Source of the DNA: Oxalobacter aliiformigenes
Lineage (GTDB): Bacteria; Pseudomonadota; Gammaproteobacteria; Burkholderiales; Burkholderiaceae_D
DNA length: 64,000 nt
Direction of reading: 5' to 3'
Assembly: GCF_027116575.1 (NCBI RefSeq)
Contig: NZ_CP098252.1
Location: forward strand, 558,001-622,000
Shown here: positions 26,374 through 36,665 of the stretch, piece by piece
How the letters are laid out: each line of letters starts with the position of its first letter
Position numbering within the stretch: position 1 is the first letter of the stretch
Translations under genes and position numbers: made by a program
The notes under the pieces: model-generated
The model's input: the letters and a program-made list of their open reading frames with translations, nothing else
Told to the model about the DNA's origin: nothing
Database searches by the model: none

Positions 26374-28560
26374 ATGACAGAACGTAAAAAATGTTATCGT
26401 CTTCAGGTCGCTGAGAATCTGTACCGTTTTATTGAAGAGGAAGCGTTACCCGGTACAGGAATTGACAGTGACAGTTTTTGGCGCGGTTTCGACGCGATCG
26501 TTGATGAAATGAGCCCGAAAAACCGCGCTTTGCTGGCCGAGCGGGAAAGCCTTCAGGAAGAACTGGATTGCTGGCATCGTCTGAATCCCGGTCCTGTCAG
26601 GGATATGGCCGCTTACAAGCAGTTCCTGAGCGACATCGGTTATCTGGTTCCGGTGCCGGAAAATGTCAGGATCGACCCGGAAAATATCGATGAGGAAGTA
26701 TCCGTACAAGGAGGGCCGCAGCTGGTCGTTCCGCTGACGAATGCACGGTATGTCTTAAATGCCGTCAATGCCAGATGGGCGAGTCTTTACGATGCACTGT
26801 ATGGTTCGGATGCCATCAGTGAAGAAGATGGCGCCAGCAAAAACGGCCCTTATAACGCCATAAGGGGCCAGAAGGTCATTGCTTATGCCCGCTCGATGCT
26901 TGATGAATTCATTCCTCTGGTTGCCGGATCGCATCATGACGCCGTCCGCTATTATCTCAAGGACGGACAGCTTGCCGTTGCACTGAAGAACGGAAACGAA
27001 ACGTCATTGAAACAATCCGAGTGGCTGGCAGGATATAATGGCAGCCCGGAAAATCCGACTTCCCTTCTGTTCAAGCAGAATCAGCTTCATTTCGATCTGC
27101 TTTTCGACAAGAACGATCCGGTTTGCGCAGGTGATCCTGCCGGTATCCGCGATATCATCATGGAAGCCGCGACAACGACCATTCTGGATTGCGAAGATGC
27201 CGTTGCTGCTGTTGATGCCGATGACAAGGTTCTCGTTTACCGGAATCTGCTTGGTGTCTTGAATGGCGATCTGGAAGAAAACGTGACCAAGAACGGAACG
27301 ACTTTCGTGCGCCGGATGAACAAGGATCGTGAATATCTGTCTGCCGCTTCCGGTGAAAAGTTCACATTGCCGGGACGCAGTCTGATTTTCGTCCGTAATG
27401 TCGGTCTTTTGATGCAGAATCCGGCTATTCTGGATCGTGATGAAAACGATATTTTCGAAGGCATCATGGATGCTGTGATCACGACTCTGATTGTCAAACG
27501 TGATCTGCAAAACAGGATCAGTTCCCGTCGCGGTTCCATTTATGTCGTCAAGCCGAAGTTGCACGGTCCCAAGGAAGTCGCTTTCACGAATGAACTGTTC
27601 AACAAGGTAGAAGCATTGCTGGGGCTGGAACCCAATACGGTCAAACTTGGCATTATGGATGAGGAACGTCGTACCAGTGCCAACCTGAAAGCATGTATCG
27701 CTGAGGTTCCCCATCGGCTGGCATTCATCAATACCGGATTCCTTGACCGGACCGGCGATGAAATCCATACTTCCATGGAAGCCGGTCCGATGATCCGCAA
27801 GGGCGACATGAAAAAAACGCCATGGATCAATGCCTATGAGGTCAATAATGTCCAGGTCGGTCTGGAATGCGGCATGAGAGGGAAAGCGCAGATCGGAAAA
27901 GGCATGTGGGCCGCTCCGGATCTGATGGCGGACATGATTGCGCAAAAGGGAGCGCATTTGAGGGCAGGGGCCAATACGGCATGGGTTCCGTCTCCGATGG
28001 CGGCAGTTTTGCATTCGCTGCACTATCATCAGATCAATATCGAACAAACGCAGGCGGCTATGGAAAAACAGCCTTTTGTGGATGTTCTGGATGATCTGTT
28101 GACGATTCCGGTTACCGATAAACCGGACTGGTCTCCGGAAGAAATCCAGCAAGAGCTCGACAACAACGCGCAAGGCATTCTGGGTTATGTTGTCCGCTGG
28201 GTCAATCAGGGGATCGGTTGCTCGAAAGTACCCGATATCAGTGATATCGCACTGATGGAAGACCGTGCGACACTCCGGATTTCCAGTCAGCATATCGCCA
28301 ACTGGCTGCGTCACGGTATTGCCACGATGCCTCAGGTTATGAATACCCTGAAAAGAATGGCGGCCGTGGTTGACCATCAGAATGCCGGTGATCCAACATA
28401 CCGTAAAATGACGGATGATTTCACCCATTCACCGGGATTCAGGGCTGCCTGCGATCTGGTCTTCAGAGGGTTATCGCAGCCGTCCGGTTATACGGACCCC
28501 TTGTTGCAGACCTGGCGCCAGAGAGCGAAGGAACAATTCAAATGTTCCTGTTGCTCATAA
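26374..28560 (+). CDS. glcB: Malate synthase G
   Basis: 728 residues, the length of the G isoform (the A form is about 540). Visible marks are [27 protein letters not shown] in the N-terminal region, [19 protein letters not shown] with catalytic residues, [18 protein letters not shown], and [17 protein letters not shown] with the metal-binding acid. The enzyme condenses glyoxylate and acetyl-CoA into malate. No isocitrate lyase is in the window, so glyoxylate may come from another source such as oxalate or glycolate metabolism; that is inference. It is a single-gene unit with a long leader and a strong terminator. Confidence 0.97.
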   Translation: MTERKKCYRLQVAENLYRFIEEEALPGTGIDSDSFWRGFDAIVDEMSPKNRALLAERESLQEELDCWHRLNPGPVRDMAAYKQFLSDIGYLVPVPENVRIDPENIDEEVSVQGGPQLVVPLTNARYVLNAVNARWASLYDALYGSDAISEEDGASKNGPYNAIRGQKVIAYARSMLDEFIPLVAGSHHDAVRYYLKDGQLAVALKNGNETSLKQSEWLAGYNGSPENPTSLLFKQNQLHFDLLFDKNDPVCAGDPAGIRDIIMEAATTTILDCEDAVAAVDADDKVLVYRNLLGVLNGDLEENVTKNGTTFVRRMNKDREYLSAASGEKFTLPGRSLIFVRNVGLLMQNPAILDRDENDIFEGIMDAVITTLIVKRDLQNRISSRRGSIYVVKPKLHGPKEVAFTNELFNKVEALLGLEPNTVKLGIMDEERRTSANLKACIAEVPHRLAFINTGFLDRTGDEIHTSMEAGPMIRKGDMKKTPWINAYEVNNVQVGLECGMRGKAQIGKGMWAAPDLMADMIAQKGAHLRAGANTAWVPSPMAAVLHSLHYHQINIEQTQAAMEKQPFVDVLDDLLTIPVTDKPDWSPEEIQQELDNNAQGILGYVVRWVNQGIGCSKVPDISDIALMEDRATLRISSQHIANWLRHGIATMPQVMNTLKRMAAVVDHQNAGDPTYRKMTDDFTHSPGFRAACDLVFRGLSQPSGYTDPLLQTWRQRAKEQFKCSCCS

Positions 28561-28612
28561 AATTGTCGGGAGTTCGCCGGTTTTCGCAAACCGGCATGTG
28601 ACCGAAAAGTAG

Positions 28613-28641
28613 AAAAACCGGGAGAACATCCCGGTTTTTTT
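28613..28641 (+). terminator. Terminator of glcB
   Basis: AAAACCGGGA (28614-28623) pairs with TCCCGGTTTT (28629-28638) over a 5-base loop, followed by more T. Confidence 0.87.
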
Positions 28642-28686
28642 GGGGGGTTTTCATATGGGGGCGGCTGAAAATGGGACTGGAACTGA

Positions 28687-28905
28687 TCAGGGACGGATGG
28701 TTTTTGCCAGCGATATATCAGGGTATTTGCCGAATGACAGCTTGACCGCCTTTCCGTTCAGACTGGCTTTCATCTTCCAGAGTTTCGAACCTGTCGGGGC
28801 GATTTCCAGATACATGCCGCTTCCGTCAAAAAGGGTATAGGGCTTGTCTTTGGGTTTTGCGTTGTCGATCTGTTCGGGTACCAGAGGGATGATCCGTTTT
28901 GCCAT
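28687..28905 (-). pseudogene. Truncated phage-type integrase (N-terminal arm-binding domain only)
   Basis: 72 residues starting MAKRIIPLVPEQIDNAKP, with the DGSGMYLEIAPTGSKLWKM and KLSFGKYPDISLA segments of the N-terminal arm-type DNA-binding domain (DUF4102) of P4-like tyrosine integrases, which are about 400 residues long. The catalytic domain is absent: the frame ends at KTIRP just where the family's SLAxAR helix should continue, and the sequence then runs into the glcB terminator. It reads away from tRNA-Leu, whose 3' end is 172 bases upstream. This is the usual place for P4-type integrases, so it marks a past integration that has since been deleted. Confidence 0.8.
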
Positions 28906-29007
28906 TTGGATACTGTCCGATCAAAAAATGGGTACCTGAAAAATAAGTACCCATAACGGTACTGAAAATCGTCAGCTTCGGCAATGCCGCATTAGACCGC
29001 ATAAAAC

Positions 29008-29047
29008 AGAAAACCCGCGCAAACACTTGGTTTTACACGGGTTTTTT
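29008..29047 (-). terminator. Terminator of tRNA-Leu
   Basis: CCCGCGCAAA (29014-29023) and TTTACACGGG (29032-29041) form a stem with two wobble pairs on the minus strand, extended by A/T pairs; a T run follows on the minus strand. Confidence 0.75.
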
Positions 29048-29076
29048 ACTGTATTGGACTGCTTTAAACTGGCTAC

Positions 29077-29163
29077 TGGTGCCGGGAGCCGGAATCGAAC
29101 CGGCACGGTGTTTCCACCGGCAGATTTTGAGTCTGCTGCGTCTACCAATTTCGCCACCCCGGC
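29077..29163 (-). tRNA. tRNA-Leu (anticodon CAA)
   Basis: An 87-base class II tRNA on the minus strand with encoded CCA at 29077-29079. The acceptor stem starts GCCGGGG, the anticodon loop CTCAAAA carries CAA, and the long variable arm TGGTGGAAACACCG is present, as in leucine tRNAs. The 3' end is the probable old attachment site for the integrase remnant nearby. Confidence 0.96.
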
Positions 29164-29174
29164 GACGCCTGTGC

Positions 29175-29203
29175 ATTATCGCTGATTTGCCTTCGAAGGG
29201 CAA
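29175..29203 (-). promoter_or_regulatory. Promoter of tRNA-Leu
   Basis: On the minus strand TTGCCC (29198-29203) and GATAAT (29175-29180) with a 17-base spacer, ending 11 bases before the tRNA. Confidence 0.6.
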
Positions 29204-29212
29204 CTCAAAAGC

Positions 29213-29524
29213 CTATTTTTGGCTGTTTTTTGTCTCTAAAATCGTAAAGTGTTCGACAATCGGTGGACGGGCGAAGAATGGACCGACAACACCACGCCAT
29301 TGAAGAAAGGCGGGTGATTCACGGAAGTCGATCGTATGATTTTCCAGTGTCTGCCAGTAATTCATCAGAACATAGCGTTCCGGTGATTCGATACATTTGT
29401 TAATCTGGTATCCGATGAATCCTTTTGCCTTGGCGATATACTCGGTGATGCCATGGGATATGGCTTTGTCGAATTCGGCCTGTTTGCCGGGCTGGATCAA
29501 AATATCGACGAGTTCGAGAATCAT
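29213..29524 (-). CDS. Antibiotic biosynthesis monooxygenase (ABM) domain protein
   Basis: 103 residues of a single ferredoxin-like ABM domain: MILELVDILIQPGKQAEFDKAI at the start, then GFIGYQINKCIESPERYVLMNYW and the ending FRESPAFLQWRGVVGPFF. Small ABM proteins act as quinol or haem-related monooxygenases, or as scavengers of reactive compounds; no cofactor site is visible. It reads toward tRNA-Leu with its own upstream gap and is not clearly part of an operon; the mutT gene lies 80 bases upstream on the same strand. The biological substrate is unknown. Confidence 0.85.
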   Translation of the reverse strand: MILELVDILIQPGKQAEFDKAISHGITEYIAKAKGFIGYQINKCIESPERYVLMNYWQTLENHTIDFRESPAFLQWRGVVGPFFARPPIVEHFTILETKNSQK

Positions 29525-29604
29525 GTGTTTTCCTGATATATAAAGACCGGAATTTTATCATTGAAAAAACGGTTTATACCATTCGGTAGAAATCGGTGGA
29601 TGTA

Positions 29605-30015
29605 TCAGCGGGGATAACGCAATGCGTCCAGCCACCGGATCAGGGGAATCGTGGCCGGCAAAAGCGGTTCGACATGAATGGCTCCTTGCCAGCCGAACGA
29701 CTGGCTTTCACGGCTTTGGGGATAACCTGCCCATCGACGGATGATGAAAAAGTGCAGGCGGACATGGGCATGGGGATAGACATGTTCGACGCAGCACCAG
29801 GGATCCGTATTCAGAACCGTTATTCCCAGTTCTTCCATGAATTCGCGCTTCAGTGCTTCTTCAACTGTTTCACCGGTTTCAACCTTGCCTCCCGGAAATT
29901 CCCAGTATCCTTCATATGGTTTGCCGGCCGGTCTTTGTGCCAGCAGGACATCTCCGTTTTCTTTCATGAGGATACCGACGGCAACATCAATGGGGGCTTT
30001 TTTTTCCGATGTCAT
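29605..30015 (-). CDS. mutT: 8-oxo-dGTP diphosphatase (MutT-type NUDIX)
   Basis: 136 residues with an N-terminal [32 protein letters not shown] and the box continuing [14 protein letters not shown], the standard MutT arrangement. MutT hydrolyses 8-oxo-dGTP to the monophosphate so that oxidised G is not built into DNA. Its start overlaps the end of ruvB by four bases (30012-30015), so it is translationally coupled to the ruvCAB block. The FPGGKxExGE pattern is classical and fits MutT, though NUDIX substrates are not always predictable. Confidence 0.9.
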   Translation of the reverse strand: MTSEKKAPIDVAVGILMKENGDVLLAQRPAGKPYEGYWEFPGGKVETGETVEEALKREFMEELGITVLNTDPWCCVEHVYPHAHVRLHFFIIRRWAGYPQSRESQSFGWQGAIHVEPLLPATIPLIRWLDALRYPR

Positions 30016-31076
30016 TGTTCTCTGTCATCCCATAAGTTGCCTGTCGGATCGGAGGACGGTACGGTCACACCGAAATGACGATAAGTCGCTGTCGTGGCGA
30101 TACGGCCTCTCGGGGTTCTTTGCAAATAACCCTGTTGTATCAGGTAAGGTTCCAGAACGTCTTCGATTGTATCGATTTCTTCTCCGATAGCGGCGGCCAG
30201 GTTGGCGATTCCGACGGGGCCACCGCTGAATTTGAAAAGGACAGCTTCCAGCAGCTTGCGGTCCATCAGATCGAATCCGACAGGATCGACATCCAGCATT
30301 TTCAGGGCGGCATCGGCCATTTCCCGAGTGATTTCGCCTGTACCTTTCACTTCGGCATAATCCCGGACCCTGCGGAGCAGACGGTTGGCGATACGGGGGG
30401 TTCCCCGGGCACGGCGGGCGATTTCCCGGGCACCGTCTTCAACAATCGGTGCTTTCAGAAGCATGGCGCTGCGGGCGACGATCCGGGTCAGATCGTCGAT
30501 ATCGTAAAATTCAAGCCGGGCCACAACGCCGAAACGGTCTCTTAACGGATTGGTCAGCATGCCGGCACGGGTTGTCGCACCGATCAGGGTAAAGGGCTGC
30601 AAATCCAGTTTGACCGAACGGGCGGCAGGTCCTTCACCGATCAGGATATCGATCTGGTAATCTTCAAGAGCGGGATACAGTATTTCTTCCACAACCGGCG
30701 ACATCCGGTGGATTTCGTCGATGAAAAGTACGTCATTGGCTTCCAGATTGGTCAGGATGGCGGCCAGATCGCCGGCCCGCTCCAGGACGGGACCGGATGT
30801 CTGCCGGAGATTGACCCCCATTTCACGGGCGATGATGTGGGCCAGTGTCGTTTTGCCCAGGCCGGGAGGGCCGAACAGCAGGGTGTGGTCGAGTGCTTCG
30901 TGACGTTTTTTGGCCGCAGCGATGAATATTTCCAGCTGCTCGCGAGTCTTGTGCTGGCCGACGTATTCGCTCAGATATTTCGGGCGTAACGCTCTTTCGA
31001 TCGCCTCTTCGTTGGGAGAAGCCGTGCCGGCGTCAATAATTCTTTTCTCGCTGAAGTCGTCGGTTTGAATACTCAT
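30012..31076 (-). CDS. ruvB: Holliday junction branch migration ATPase RuvB
   Basis: 354 residues with the typical N-terminal [12 protein letters not shown], Walker [15 protein letters not shown], Walker [10 protein letters not shown], sensor-1 [12 protein letters not shown], and the arginine finger in LRDRFG; the C terminus is the winged-helix domain ([16 protein letters not shown]). RuvB forms hexameric rings that drive branch migration with RuvA. It is between ruvA and mutT on the same strand, with 25 bases to ruvA. Confidence 0.98.
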   Translation of the reverse strand: MSIQTDDFSEKRIIDAGTASPNEEAIERALRPKYLSEYVGQHKTREQLEIFIAAAKKRHEALDHTLLFGPPGLGKTTLAHIIAREMGVNLRQTSGPVLERAGDLAAILTNLEANDVLFIDEIHRMSPVVEEILYPALEDYQIDILIGEGPAARSVKLDLQPFTLIGATTRAGMLTNPLRDRFGVVARLEFYDIDDLTRIVARSAMLLKAPIVEDGAREIARRARGTPRIANRLLRRVRDYAEVKGTGEITREMADAALKMLDVDPVGFDLMDRKLLEAVLFKFSGGPVGIANLAAAIGEEIDTIEDVLEPYLIQQGYLQRTPRGRIATTATYRHFGVTVPSSDPTGNLWDDREQ

Positions 31077-31101
31077 GGTTTACCCGTTGTGTGTTGGGGG
31101 A

Positions 31102-31683
31102 TCAGCCTTTGGACAGGGCTTTCAGAGCCATTTTAATCCCGTCCGATACATTGCAGTCTCCCGGAATCTGTTTTAGGGCGACAAGCGTTTCTTTTTCTGA
31201 ATAACCCAGTGCCAAAAGGGCATTCTGGATATCGGACAGGGTGTCGTTGGGTACTGTCGCCGAAACGGCGGACAGGGTACCGGAATCCAGTTTTCCTTTC
31301 AGTTCCAGCAAAAGCCGTTCTGCTGTTTTTTTGCCGATACCGGGAATCTTCGTCAGACGGACAGTCTCCTGGAGGGTAACGGCCTGCGTTATTTCGGTAA
31401 CGGACAGTCCTGACAAGAGCGCCAGTGCGATTCGCGCTCCGATTCCTGTGATTCTGATCAGCTGTCGGAAAAGCGCTCTTTCATCCAGACTGCCGAACCC
31501 GTAGAGGATATGCGCATCTTCCCGGATAGCGAGATGGGTGAAAAGAGTGACTTTCTCGCCGACGGACGGGAGATTGTAGAACGTGCTCATCGGCACATCG
31601 ATTTCATAGCCGACGCCCTGGCAGTCAACCAGAAGCTGCGGCGGATTTTTTTGCAGTAAAGTACCGTGTATGCGACCGATCAT
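31102..31683 (-). CDS. ruvA: Holliday junction branch migration protein RuvA
   Basis: 193 residues. It starts [15 protein letters not shown], the OB-fold of domain I, continues with the two helix-hairpin-helix motifs ([15 protein letters not shown] and [19 protein letters not shown]), and has the flexible C-terminal domain that contacts RuvB ([16 protein letters not shown]). Tetramers bind four-way junctions and load RuvB. It follows ruvC by 36 bases and precedes ruvB by 25 bases. Confidence 0.98.
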   Translation of the reverse strand: MIGRIHGTLLQKNPPQLLVDCQGVGYEIDVPMSTFYNLPSVGEKVTLFTHLAIREDAHILYGFGSLDERALFRQLIRITGIGARIALALLSGLSVTEITQAVTLQETVRLTKIPGIGKKTAERLLLELKGKLDSGTLSAVSATVPNDTLSDIQNALLALGYSEKETLVALKQIPGDCNVSDGIKMALKALSKG

Positions 31684-31719
31684 GTTGTATTGATCCAGAC
31701 AATGGAAGTTGATTGTATG

Positions 31720-32265
31720 TTACCGGATAAGTCTGCCCCGTCTGATACGGAAAGTATTCTGATTGCTCAATACGGCGGCTTTTTCCAATGCGCGGATGGC
31801 ATCGAATCCGTGTGCGTGGCAGATGGCGATACCAAGTGCATCGGCAGCGTCACTGCCCGGAATACCGGGTAACGACAACAGTCGCTGCACCATTTCCTGA
31901 ACCTGTTTTTTCTGGGCTTTTCCATGTCCGACGATTGCCTGTTTGATTTGCAATGCCGTAAATTCGTAAACGGCCAGTTCAGCGGCCACCAGTGCACTGA
32001 TCGCCGCACCCCGTGCCTGTCCCAGTAATAAGGTCGATTGCGGATTGACGTTGACAAAAACTTTCTCGATGGCGGCACAATCCGGTTCATAGGTGGCGAC
32101 AATTTCGCTGATTCCATCGAAAATGGTTTTCAGACGAACGGGCAACCCCGCTTCCGGCGGTGTCTTGACGGTTCCGGAAGCGATATAGTTTAGGGCATTG
32201 CCTTTTTTGTGAATGATGCCGAAGCCTGTGGTTCGAAGGCCGGGGTCGATACCGAGGATTTTCAT
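31720..32265 (-). CDS. ruvC: Holliday junction resolvase RuvC
   Basis: 181 residues with the RNase H-like fold. Catalytic acids are readable: D7 in [13 protein letters not shown]67 in AAIEKVFVN, and the pair in [16 protein letters not shown]. RuvC cuts Holliday junctions symmetrically. The order ruvC-ruvA-ruvB behind purH is typical of Betaproteobacteria. The tail IRRGRLIR is short and basic, as in other members. Confidence 0.98.
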   Translation of the reverse strand: MKILGIDPGLRTTGFGIIHKKGNALNYIASGTVKTPPEAGLPVRLKTIFDGISEIVATYEPDCAAIEKVFVNVNPQSTLLLGQARGAAISALVAAELAVYEFTALQIKQAIVGHGKAQKKQVQEMVQRLLSLPGIPGSDAADALGIAICHAHGFDAIRALEKAAVLSNQNTFRIRRGRLIR

Positions 32266-32322
32266 GACGAAGCCTTTATCGGGCAGTGCCGGTTGCTGTA
32301 GTCATGCCAATCCCCTTCTGTA

Positions 32323-33888
32323 TCAGTGGCGGAAATGACGGATGGACGTGAAGACCATGGCGATGCCATGTTCATCCGCGGCAGCGATCACTTCCGGATC
32401 GCGTACGGAACCGCCCGGCTGGATGACGGCAGTGGCACCGGCATTGGCCACGATGTCCAGGCCGTCCCTGAACGGGATGAATGCATCGGATGCCACAACC
32501 GAACCCTGGAGGGAAAGTCCGGCATTGGCCGCTTTCATGGTGGCGGTGCGGGCGGCATCGACACGGCTCATCTGACCGGCACCGATACCGAGTGCCATTC
32601 CGTTGCCACAGAAAACGATGGCATTGGATTTGACGAATTTGACGACTTTGGAGGCGAACAGCATATCCTGCATTTGTTGCGGGGTCGGTTGTTTTTTCGT
32701 CACGACTTTCAGATCGGTCGCAATGACATCGACAATGTCCGGCGACTGGACGAGCAGGCCTCCTCCGACCCGTTTGAGGTCGAACGCATTGGCGTTTTTG
32801 CCCAGGGCGATCTGGAGAAGACGCAGGTTTTTCTTGCGGTTGAAAATGCTTTTGGCTTCTTCCGTGAAAGCCGGTGCAATCAATACTTCCACGAACAGTT
32901 TGGATACTTCTTCCGACGTACGGCCATCGAGTTCTCCATTGAATGCGATGATACCGCCGAAAGCCGCTTCGGGATCGGTTTGCAGCGCTTTCCGGTAGGC
33001 GTCCAGCAGATCTTTTCCGGTCGCGACACCACAGGGGTTGGCATGTTTGATGATGACGCAGGCCGGTTCATCGAAGTTCTTGACGCATTCCCAGGCGGCA
33101 TCCGCATCGCTGATATTGTTGTAGGAAAGTTCCTTGCCCTGCAGCTGTCTGTAACTGGCCAGCGTTCCCGGCTCGATATTTCTTTCACGATAGAAGGCGG
33201 CGGACTGGTGCGGATTTTCACCATAGCGCATGTCCTGGACCTTTTCGAATTGCAGGTTCAGGATTTCCGGATAGGTCTGGCGATTCCGGTGGTTCTTGTC
33301 CGCTTTCAGGCTCGACATGTAGTTGGCGATGGCTCCGTCATACTGGGCGGTGTGCGCGAAAGTTTTTTTGGACAGTTCGAACCGGGTATCGATGGAGAGC
33401 GAACCGTTGTTCTTTTTCATTTCGGCAATGATGCCGCCGTAGTCGGCCGGATCGCAGACAACGGTCACATCCCGGTAATTCTTGGCGGCGGAACGGAGCA
33501 TGGCCGGGCCGCCGATGTCGATGTTTTCGATGGCATCGTCCAGTGTGCAGTTTTCCCCGGCGACGGTCTGTTGGAAGGGATAGAGGTTGACGACGACCAT
33601 ATCGATGGTATCGATACCGTGTTTCCGGATGGCATCCAGATGGGACGGGATATCGCGTCTGGCCAGAATTCCGCCATGAACTTTCGGATGCAGGGTTTTG
33701 ACACGTCCATCCAGCATTTCCGGAAATCCCGTGTAATCGGCGACTTCGGTTACGGCGATACCGTTTTTCTGAAGCAATTCCGCTGTTCCGCCAGTAGAAA
33801 GAATGGCGATATTCATGGCGGCCAGTTCTCTGGCGAATTCGACAATGCCTGTTTTGTCAGAGACGGATATCAGAGCGAATTGAGTCAT
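32323..33888 (-). CDS. purH: Bifunctional AICAR transformylase / IMP cyclohydrolase
   Basis: 521 residues, the usual length. The N-terminal MGS-like domain carries the cyclohydrolase ([44 protein letters not shown]) and the C-terminal domain the transformylase ([40 protein letters not shown]). It catalyses the last two steps to IMP. It follows fis by 43 bases and precedes ruvC by 57 bases, all minus strand. A very long open frame on the opposite strand (32326-33918) is a codon-bias shadow. Confidence 0.98.
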   Translation of the reverse strand: MTQFALISVSDKTGIVEFARELAAMNIAILSTGGTAELLQKNGIAVTEVADYTGFPEMLDGRVKTLHPKVHGGILARRDIPSHLDAIRKHGIDTIDMVVVNLYPFQQTVAGENCTLDDAIENIDIGGPAMLRSAAKNYRDVTVVCDPADYGGIIAEMKKNNGSLSIDTRFELSKKTFAHTAQYDGAIANYMSSLKADKNHRNRQTYPEILNLQFEKVQDMRYGENPHQSAAFYRERNIEPGTLASYRQLQGKELSYNNISDADAAWECVKNFDEPACVIIKHANPCGVATGKDLLDAYRKALQTDPEAAFGGIIAFNGELDGRTSEEVSKLFVEVLIAPAFTEEAKSIFNRKKNLRLLQIALGKNANAFDLKRVGGGLLVQSPDIVDVIATDLKVVTKKQPTPQQMQDMLFASKVVKFVKSNAIVFCGNGMALGIGAGQMSRVDAARTATMKAANAGLSLQGSVVASDAFIPFRDGLDIVANAGATAVIQPGGSVRDPEVIAAADEHGIAMVFTSIRHFRH

Positions 33889-33931
33889 GGTAATAGAGTT
33901 TCAATAAACAAAAAATAGGTGAAAAAGCCGG

Positions 33932-34165
33932 TTACAGAAGATTGTGCTCGAGCAGTTTTTTTCGCAGGGTATTCCGGTTGATCCCCAGCATTTCGGCAGC
34001 ATGTGACTGGTTGTTTTTGGCATGGGCCATGACTGCCATCAGGACCGGTCTTTCGACCGTATGCATGATCATGTTGTAGATATCTGTCGGTTTTTGTCCG
34101 TCGAGATCGTTGAAATAGTCCTGCAGACTGTGCAGAATGACTTCCTGGATATGCTCTTTGCTCAT
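33932..34165 (-). CDS. fis: DNA-binding protein Fis
   Basis: 77 residues, the short beta-proteobacterial form (98 in E. coli). The C-terminal helix-turn-helix is plain: NQSHAAEMLGINRNTLRKKL. The N-terminal beta-hairpin that activates transcription in the enteric protein is reduced here. Fis bends DNA, organises the nucleoid and tunes rRNA promoters with growth. It lies between dusB and purH. Confidence 0.95.
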   Translation of the reverse strand: MSKEHIQEVILHSLQDYFNDLDGQKPTDIYNMIMHTVERPVLMAVMAHAKNNQSHAAEMLGINRNTLRKKLLEHNLL

Positions 34166-34226
34166 ATTGTGTTTCCAATGGCGGCTTTGTTCAGCCAGCC
34201 GGTCAATCCGATTTTTTTAACAGTTG

Positions 34227-35213
34227 TTATTGTAACCTTTCGCCGTGTTCAAGTAGAAATGTAAAAAAGCGATTGATTTCATCAATCTGCTCTTCACACG
34301 TGTCGGCAGTGTTGGTTTTTTGCCGCAGTTTTTCACCGTCAGGCAGGTTTCTGGCATACCAGCCGATATGTTTTCTGGCATTGCGGACGCCGATGGTTTC
34401 ACCGTAAAACCGGTAGTGGTCTTCCAGATGTTCCCGAAGGATCCGCCATATTTCCACGACTGTCGGGGGAGGTGGAAGCGTTCCGTGTTCAAGAAAATGA
34501 CCGATTTCACGGAATATCCAGGGTTTGCCTTGCGCTGCGCGACCGATCATGATGGCGTCGGCCCCTGTTTTGTCGAGAACGGCTCTGGCCTTTTGGGGCG
34601 AATCAATATCTCCATTGGCCACGACGGGAATGGAAACAATCGATTTCACTTCGGCAATGGTATCGTATTCTGCTTTTCCGCGGTAGCCATCGGCACGTGT
34701 CCGTCCATGCAGCGTCAGCATGGCGATTCCGGCTGATTCGGCGATTTTTGCGACCGATGGCGCGTTGATGTGGGCACGGTCCCAGCCGGTACGGAATTTC
34801 AGTGTAACGGGAACATCCACGGCACGGATTACGGCGTCAAGAATTTTTCCGACCAGAGGCTCGTTTTGCAGCAGTGCCGACCCGCACCAGTTGTTACATA
34901 CTTTTTTGGCGGGACATCCCATGTTGATGTCGATGATCTGGGCGCCCTGATCGACATTGTAACGGGCGGCATCGGCCATGACGGCCGGGTCCGAGCCGAC
35001 GATCTGGACGGCACGCGGTTCCTGTTCTCCGGCGTGCATGATCCGTTTGCGGCTTTTTAATGTATCGCGCAACAGGGGATTGGCTGCGGCCATTTCGGAT
35101 ACGGCATACCCGGCGCCGAGTTTTTTGCAGAGCTGGCGGAAGGGCCGGTCTGTAATGCCGGCCATGGGGGCCACAACCAGATTGTTGGAAAGAACGTAAG
35201 GGCCGATTTGCAT
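34227..35213 (-). CDS. dusB: tRNA-dihydrouridine synthase B
   Basis: 328 residues from the ATG at 35211-35213 (MQIGPYVLSNNLVVAPMAGI); a start six codons upstream is possible. FMN-dependent TIM-barrel marks are PMAGITDRPFRQLCKKLGA, IDINMGCPAKKV, LKFRTGW, LTLHGRTRADGY and ANGDIDSP with GADAIMIGRAAQG. It reduces uridines in the D-loop of tRNA. The dusB-fis pairing is conserved across proteobacteria and supports the B type assignment. A 61-base gap separates it from fis. Confidence 0.95.
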   Translation of the reverse strand: MQIGPYVLSNNLVVAPMAGITDRPFRQLCKKLGAGYAVSEMAAANPLLRDTLKSRKRIMHAGEQEPRAVQIVGSDPAVMADAARYNVDQGAQIIDINMGCPAKKVCNNWCGSALLQNEPLVGKILDAVIRAVDVPVTLKFRTGWDRAHINAPSVAKIAESAGIAMLTLHGRTRADGYRGKAEYDTIAEVKSIVSIPVVANGDIDSPQKARAVLDKTGADAIMIGRAAQGKPWIFREIGHFLEHGTLPPPPTVVEIWRILREHLEDHYRFYGETIGVRNARKHIGWYARNLPDGEKLRQKTNTADTCEEQIDEINRFFTFLLEHGERLQ

Positions 35214-35284
35214 GATGGACAGAAAAAGCAAAAACCAATGTTACCAGATGGGGGCCGGAAAACGGAACAGAAACAGGTGACGGT

Positions 35285-35950
35285 TCAATAATGCCTGTAG
35301 TAGTCAACCGGCGGTTTCCGGCCTTCTTCCAGATGGGATGCTTCTCCCCATTGCAGCAATTCAAGGGTACCGTCAGTCCAGCGGAAACGGTTGATGCTGG
35401 TATTTAGAACCGGCATTCTGCAGTGCGTGCCCAAAGGAATGTTTTGGGCTGTACGGTAGGCGGTTTCGATGACGCCGAAATGGGTTACGATCGCTATTTT
35501 CTTCCCGGGATAGCGGGTGACGGCTTCCCGGATGGCATTGACTGCGCGGTGATGGAATTGCCGGGGACTTTCGGTTTTCCGTTCCCCATCGGGGAAAAAA
35601 TGGTCAGGGTCTGCCGCATACCAGGCCTTGTAGGATTCCGGATAGGCTTCCCGGATCTCTTCGTCTTTCATGCCTTCGCAGATGCCATAGCAGCGTTCCC
35701 GGAATGACCGGTCCTGATGGACGGGCAGGTTATGTATTTTGGCGATTTCATATGCTGTCTGGTATGCCCTTTGCAAATCGCTTGAGAAAATGGCGTCCAG
35801 CGGCTCGTCCCGCAGGATTTCTGCCAGCGTGACGGCTTGCAAACGGCCATTTTCGTTCAGGGGAATGTCGCTGTGTCCCTGCAACCGTTTCTGGGTGTTC
35901 CAGGCCGTTTGCCCGTGCCGGATGATCAGGATGTCGGTCGGTTGTGTCAC
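35285..35950 (-). CDS. Histidine phosphatase superfamily protein
   Basis: 221 residues from a GTG at 35948-35950, nine bases after the end of the upstream YbhB-like gene; no ATG is available near the domain start. The catalytic motif is IIRHGQTAWN with LQGHSDIPLNENG next, then FSSDLQRAYQTAYEIA and the second histidine in IVTHFGVIETAY. These proteins remove phosphate from small metabolites such as phosphoglycerate analogues or alpha-ribazole phosphate; the exact substrate is unknown. The frame is open further upstream inside the neighbouring gene but that part is a shadow of it. Confidence 0.87.
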   Translation of the reverse strand: MTQPTDILIIRHGQTAWNTQKRLQGHSDIPLNENGRLQAVTLAEILRDEPLDAIFSSDLQRAYQTAYEIAKIHNLPVHQDRSFRERCYGICEGMKDEEIREAYPESYKAWYAADPDHFFPDGERKTESPRQFHHRAVNAIREAVTRYPGKKIAIVTHFGVIETAYRTAQNIPLGTHCRMPVLNTSINRFRWTDGTLELLQWGEASHLEEGRKPPVDYYRHY

Positions 35951-35958
35951 GTCGGAAC

Positions 35959-36594
35959 TCAAAGCGTCTTTTCGATTTCCGGGTTCAGGGAATATACGCC
36001 GGTTATGCTTGCCTGATCCAGAATATGTCCTTTCATGGCGGCAAGGACATCCTGACCAGTAAAGCGACCGGCAAGCGGCAGTTTTTCCACATCCAGCGCA
36101 TACAGGGTGAAAACGTAATGGTGCGGGATGACGTCGTTCCAGGGAGGACATGGTCCGTCGTAGCCGTAGTAATCGCCTTCCATGTCCTTGTCGCCGGCGA
36201 ACCATGCCGTATAGTCATTGATACCCTGTCTTGAACCGTGCAATGCTTCGGGACCGTTTTTGCCTCTTGCCGTAATGCCGCTGGAAAATTCTCCTTCGGA
36301 AATGGAATGGATGCTGGCAGGCAGATCGGCAAGTACCCAGTGATAAAAATCGACTCGTGGCAGATCGGCCGGGACGGTTTTCCCTTCCTGATTGACGTCG
36401 TCGCCTTTGGAGGGAACGTCGTAATCGTGACAGATCAAAACAAGTGAACGGGTGTTTTCAGGCAGGTCGCTCCAGGCGAGGTGGGGATTTCTGTTGTCTG
36501 ACATGGCAGCATGTGTGGTGCCGTCGATTTTGCAAAAGGCAAACGGTGTCGGGATCTTTGCTCCGTCCTTGAAAGAATCGCTCCAGAGTTTCAT
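35959..36594 (-). CDS. YbhB/YbcL-type PEBP family protein
   Basis: 211 residues from the ATG at 36592-36594, with AGGAG eight bases before it. The fold marks of the phosphatidylethanolamine-binding family are SLVLICHDYDVP, FYHWVLADLP and YYGYDGPCPPWNDVIPHHYVFTLYALD. The bacterial proteins resemble Raf kinase inhibitor but their ligand and role are not known. It carries insertions relative to the usual 160-180 residue form. It is likely co-transcribed with the histidine phosphatase gene nine bases downstream. Confidence 0.85.
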   Translation of the reverse strand: MKLWSDSFKDGAKIPTPFAFCKIDGTTHAAMSDNRNPHLAWSDLPENTRSLVLICHDYDVPSKGDDVNQEGKTVPADLPRVDFYHWVLADLPASIHSISEGEFSSGITARGKNGPEALHGSRQGINDYTAWFAGDKDMEGDYYGYDGPCPPWNDVIPHHYVFTLYALDVEKLPLAGRFTGQDVLAAMKGHILDQASITGVYSLNPEIEKTL

Positions 36595-36665
36595 GATATC
36601 TCCTGAAAAAGTGGGTGGAAACAATGTGTTTATTTTGCCAGATACACAAGATCTTGGCAGCTTTT

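Noticed and set aside
27004..28428. A 474-codon open frame on the minus strand
   Set aside because: Antisense to glcB; His/Arg/Gln-rich shadow with no motif.
32326..33918. A 530-codon open frame on the plus strand
   Set aside because: It lies exactly antisense to purH, has no family features, and such mirror frames are expected from the codon bias of a real gene.
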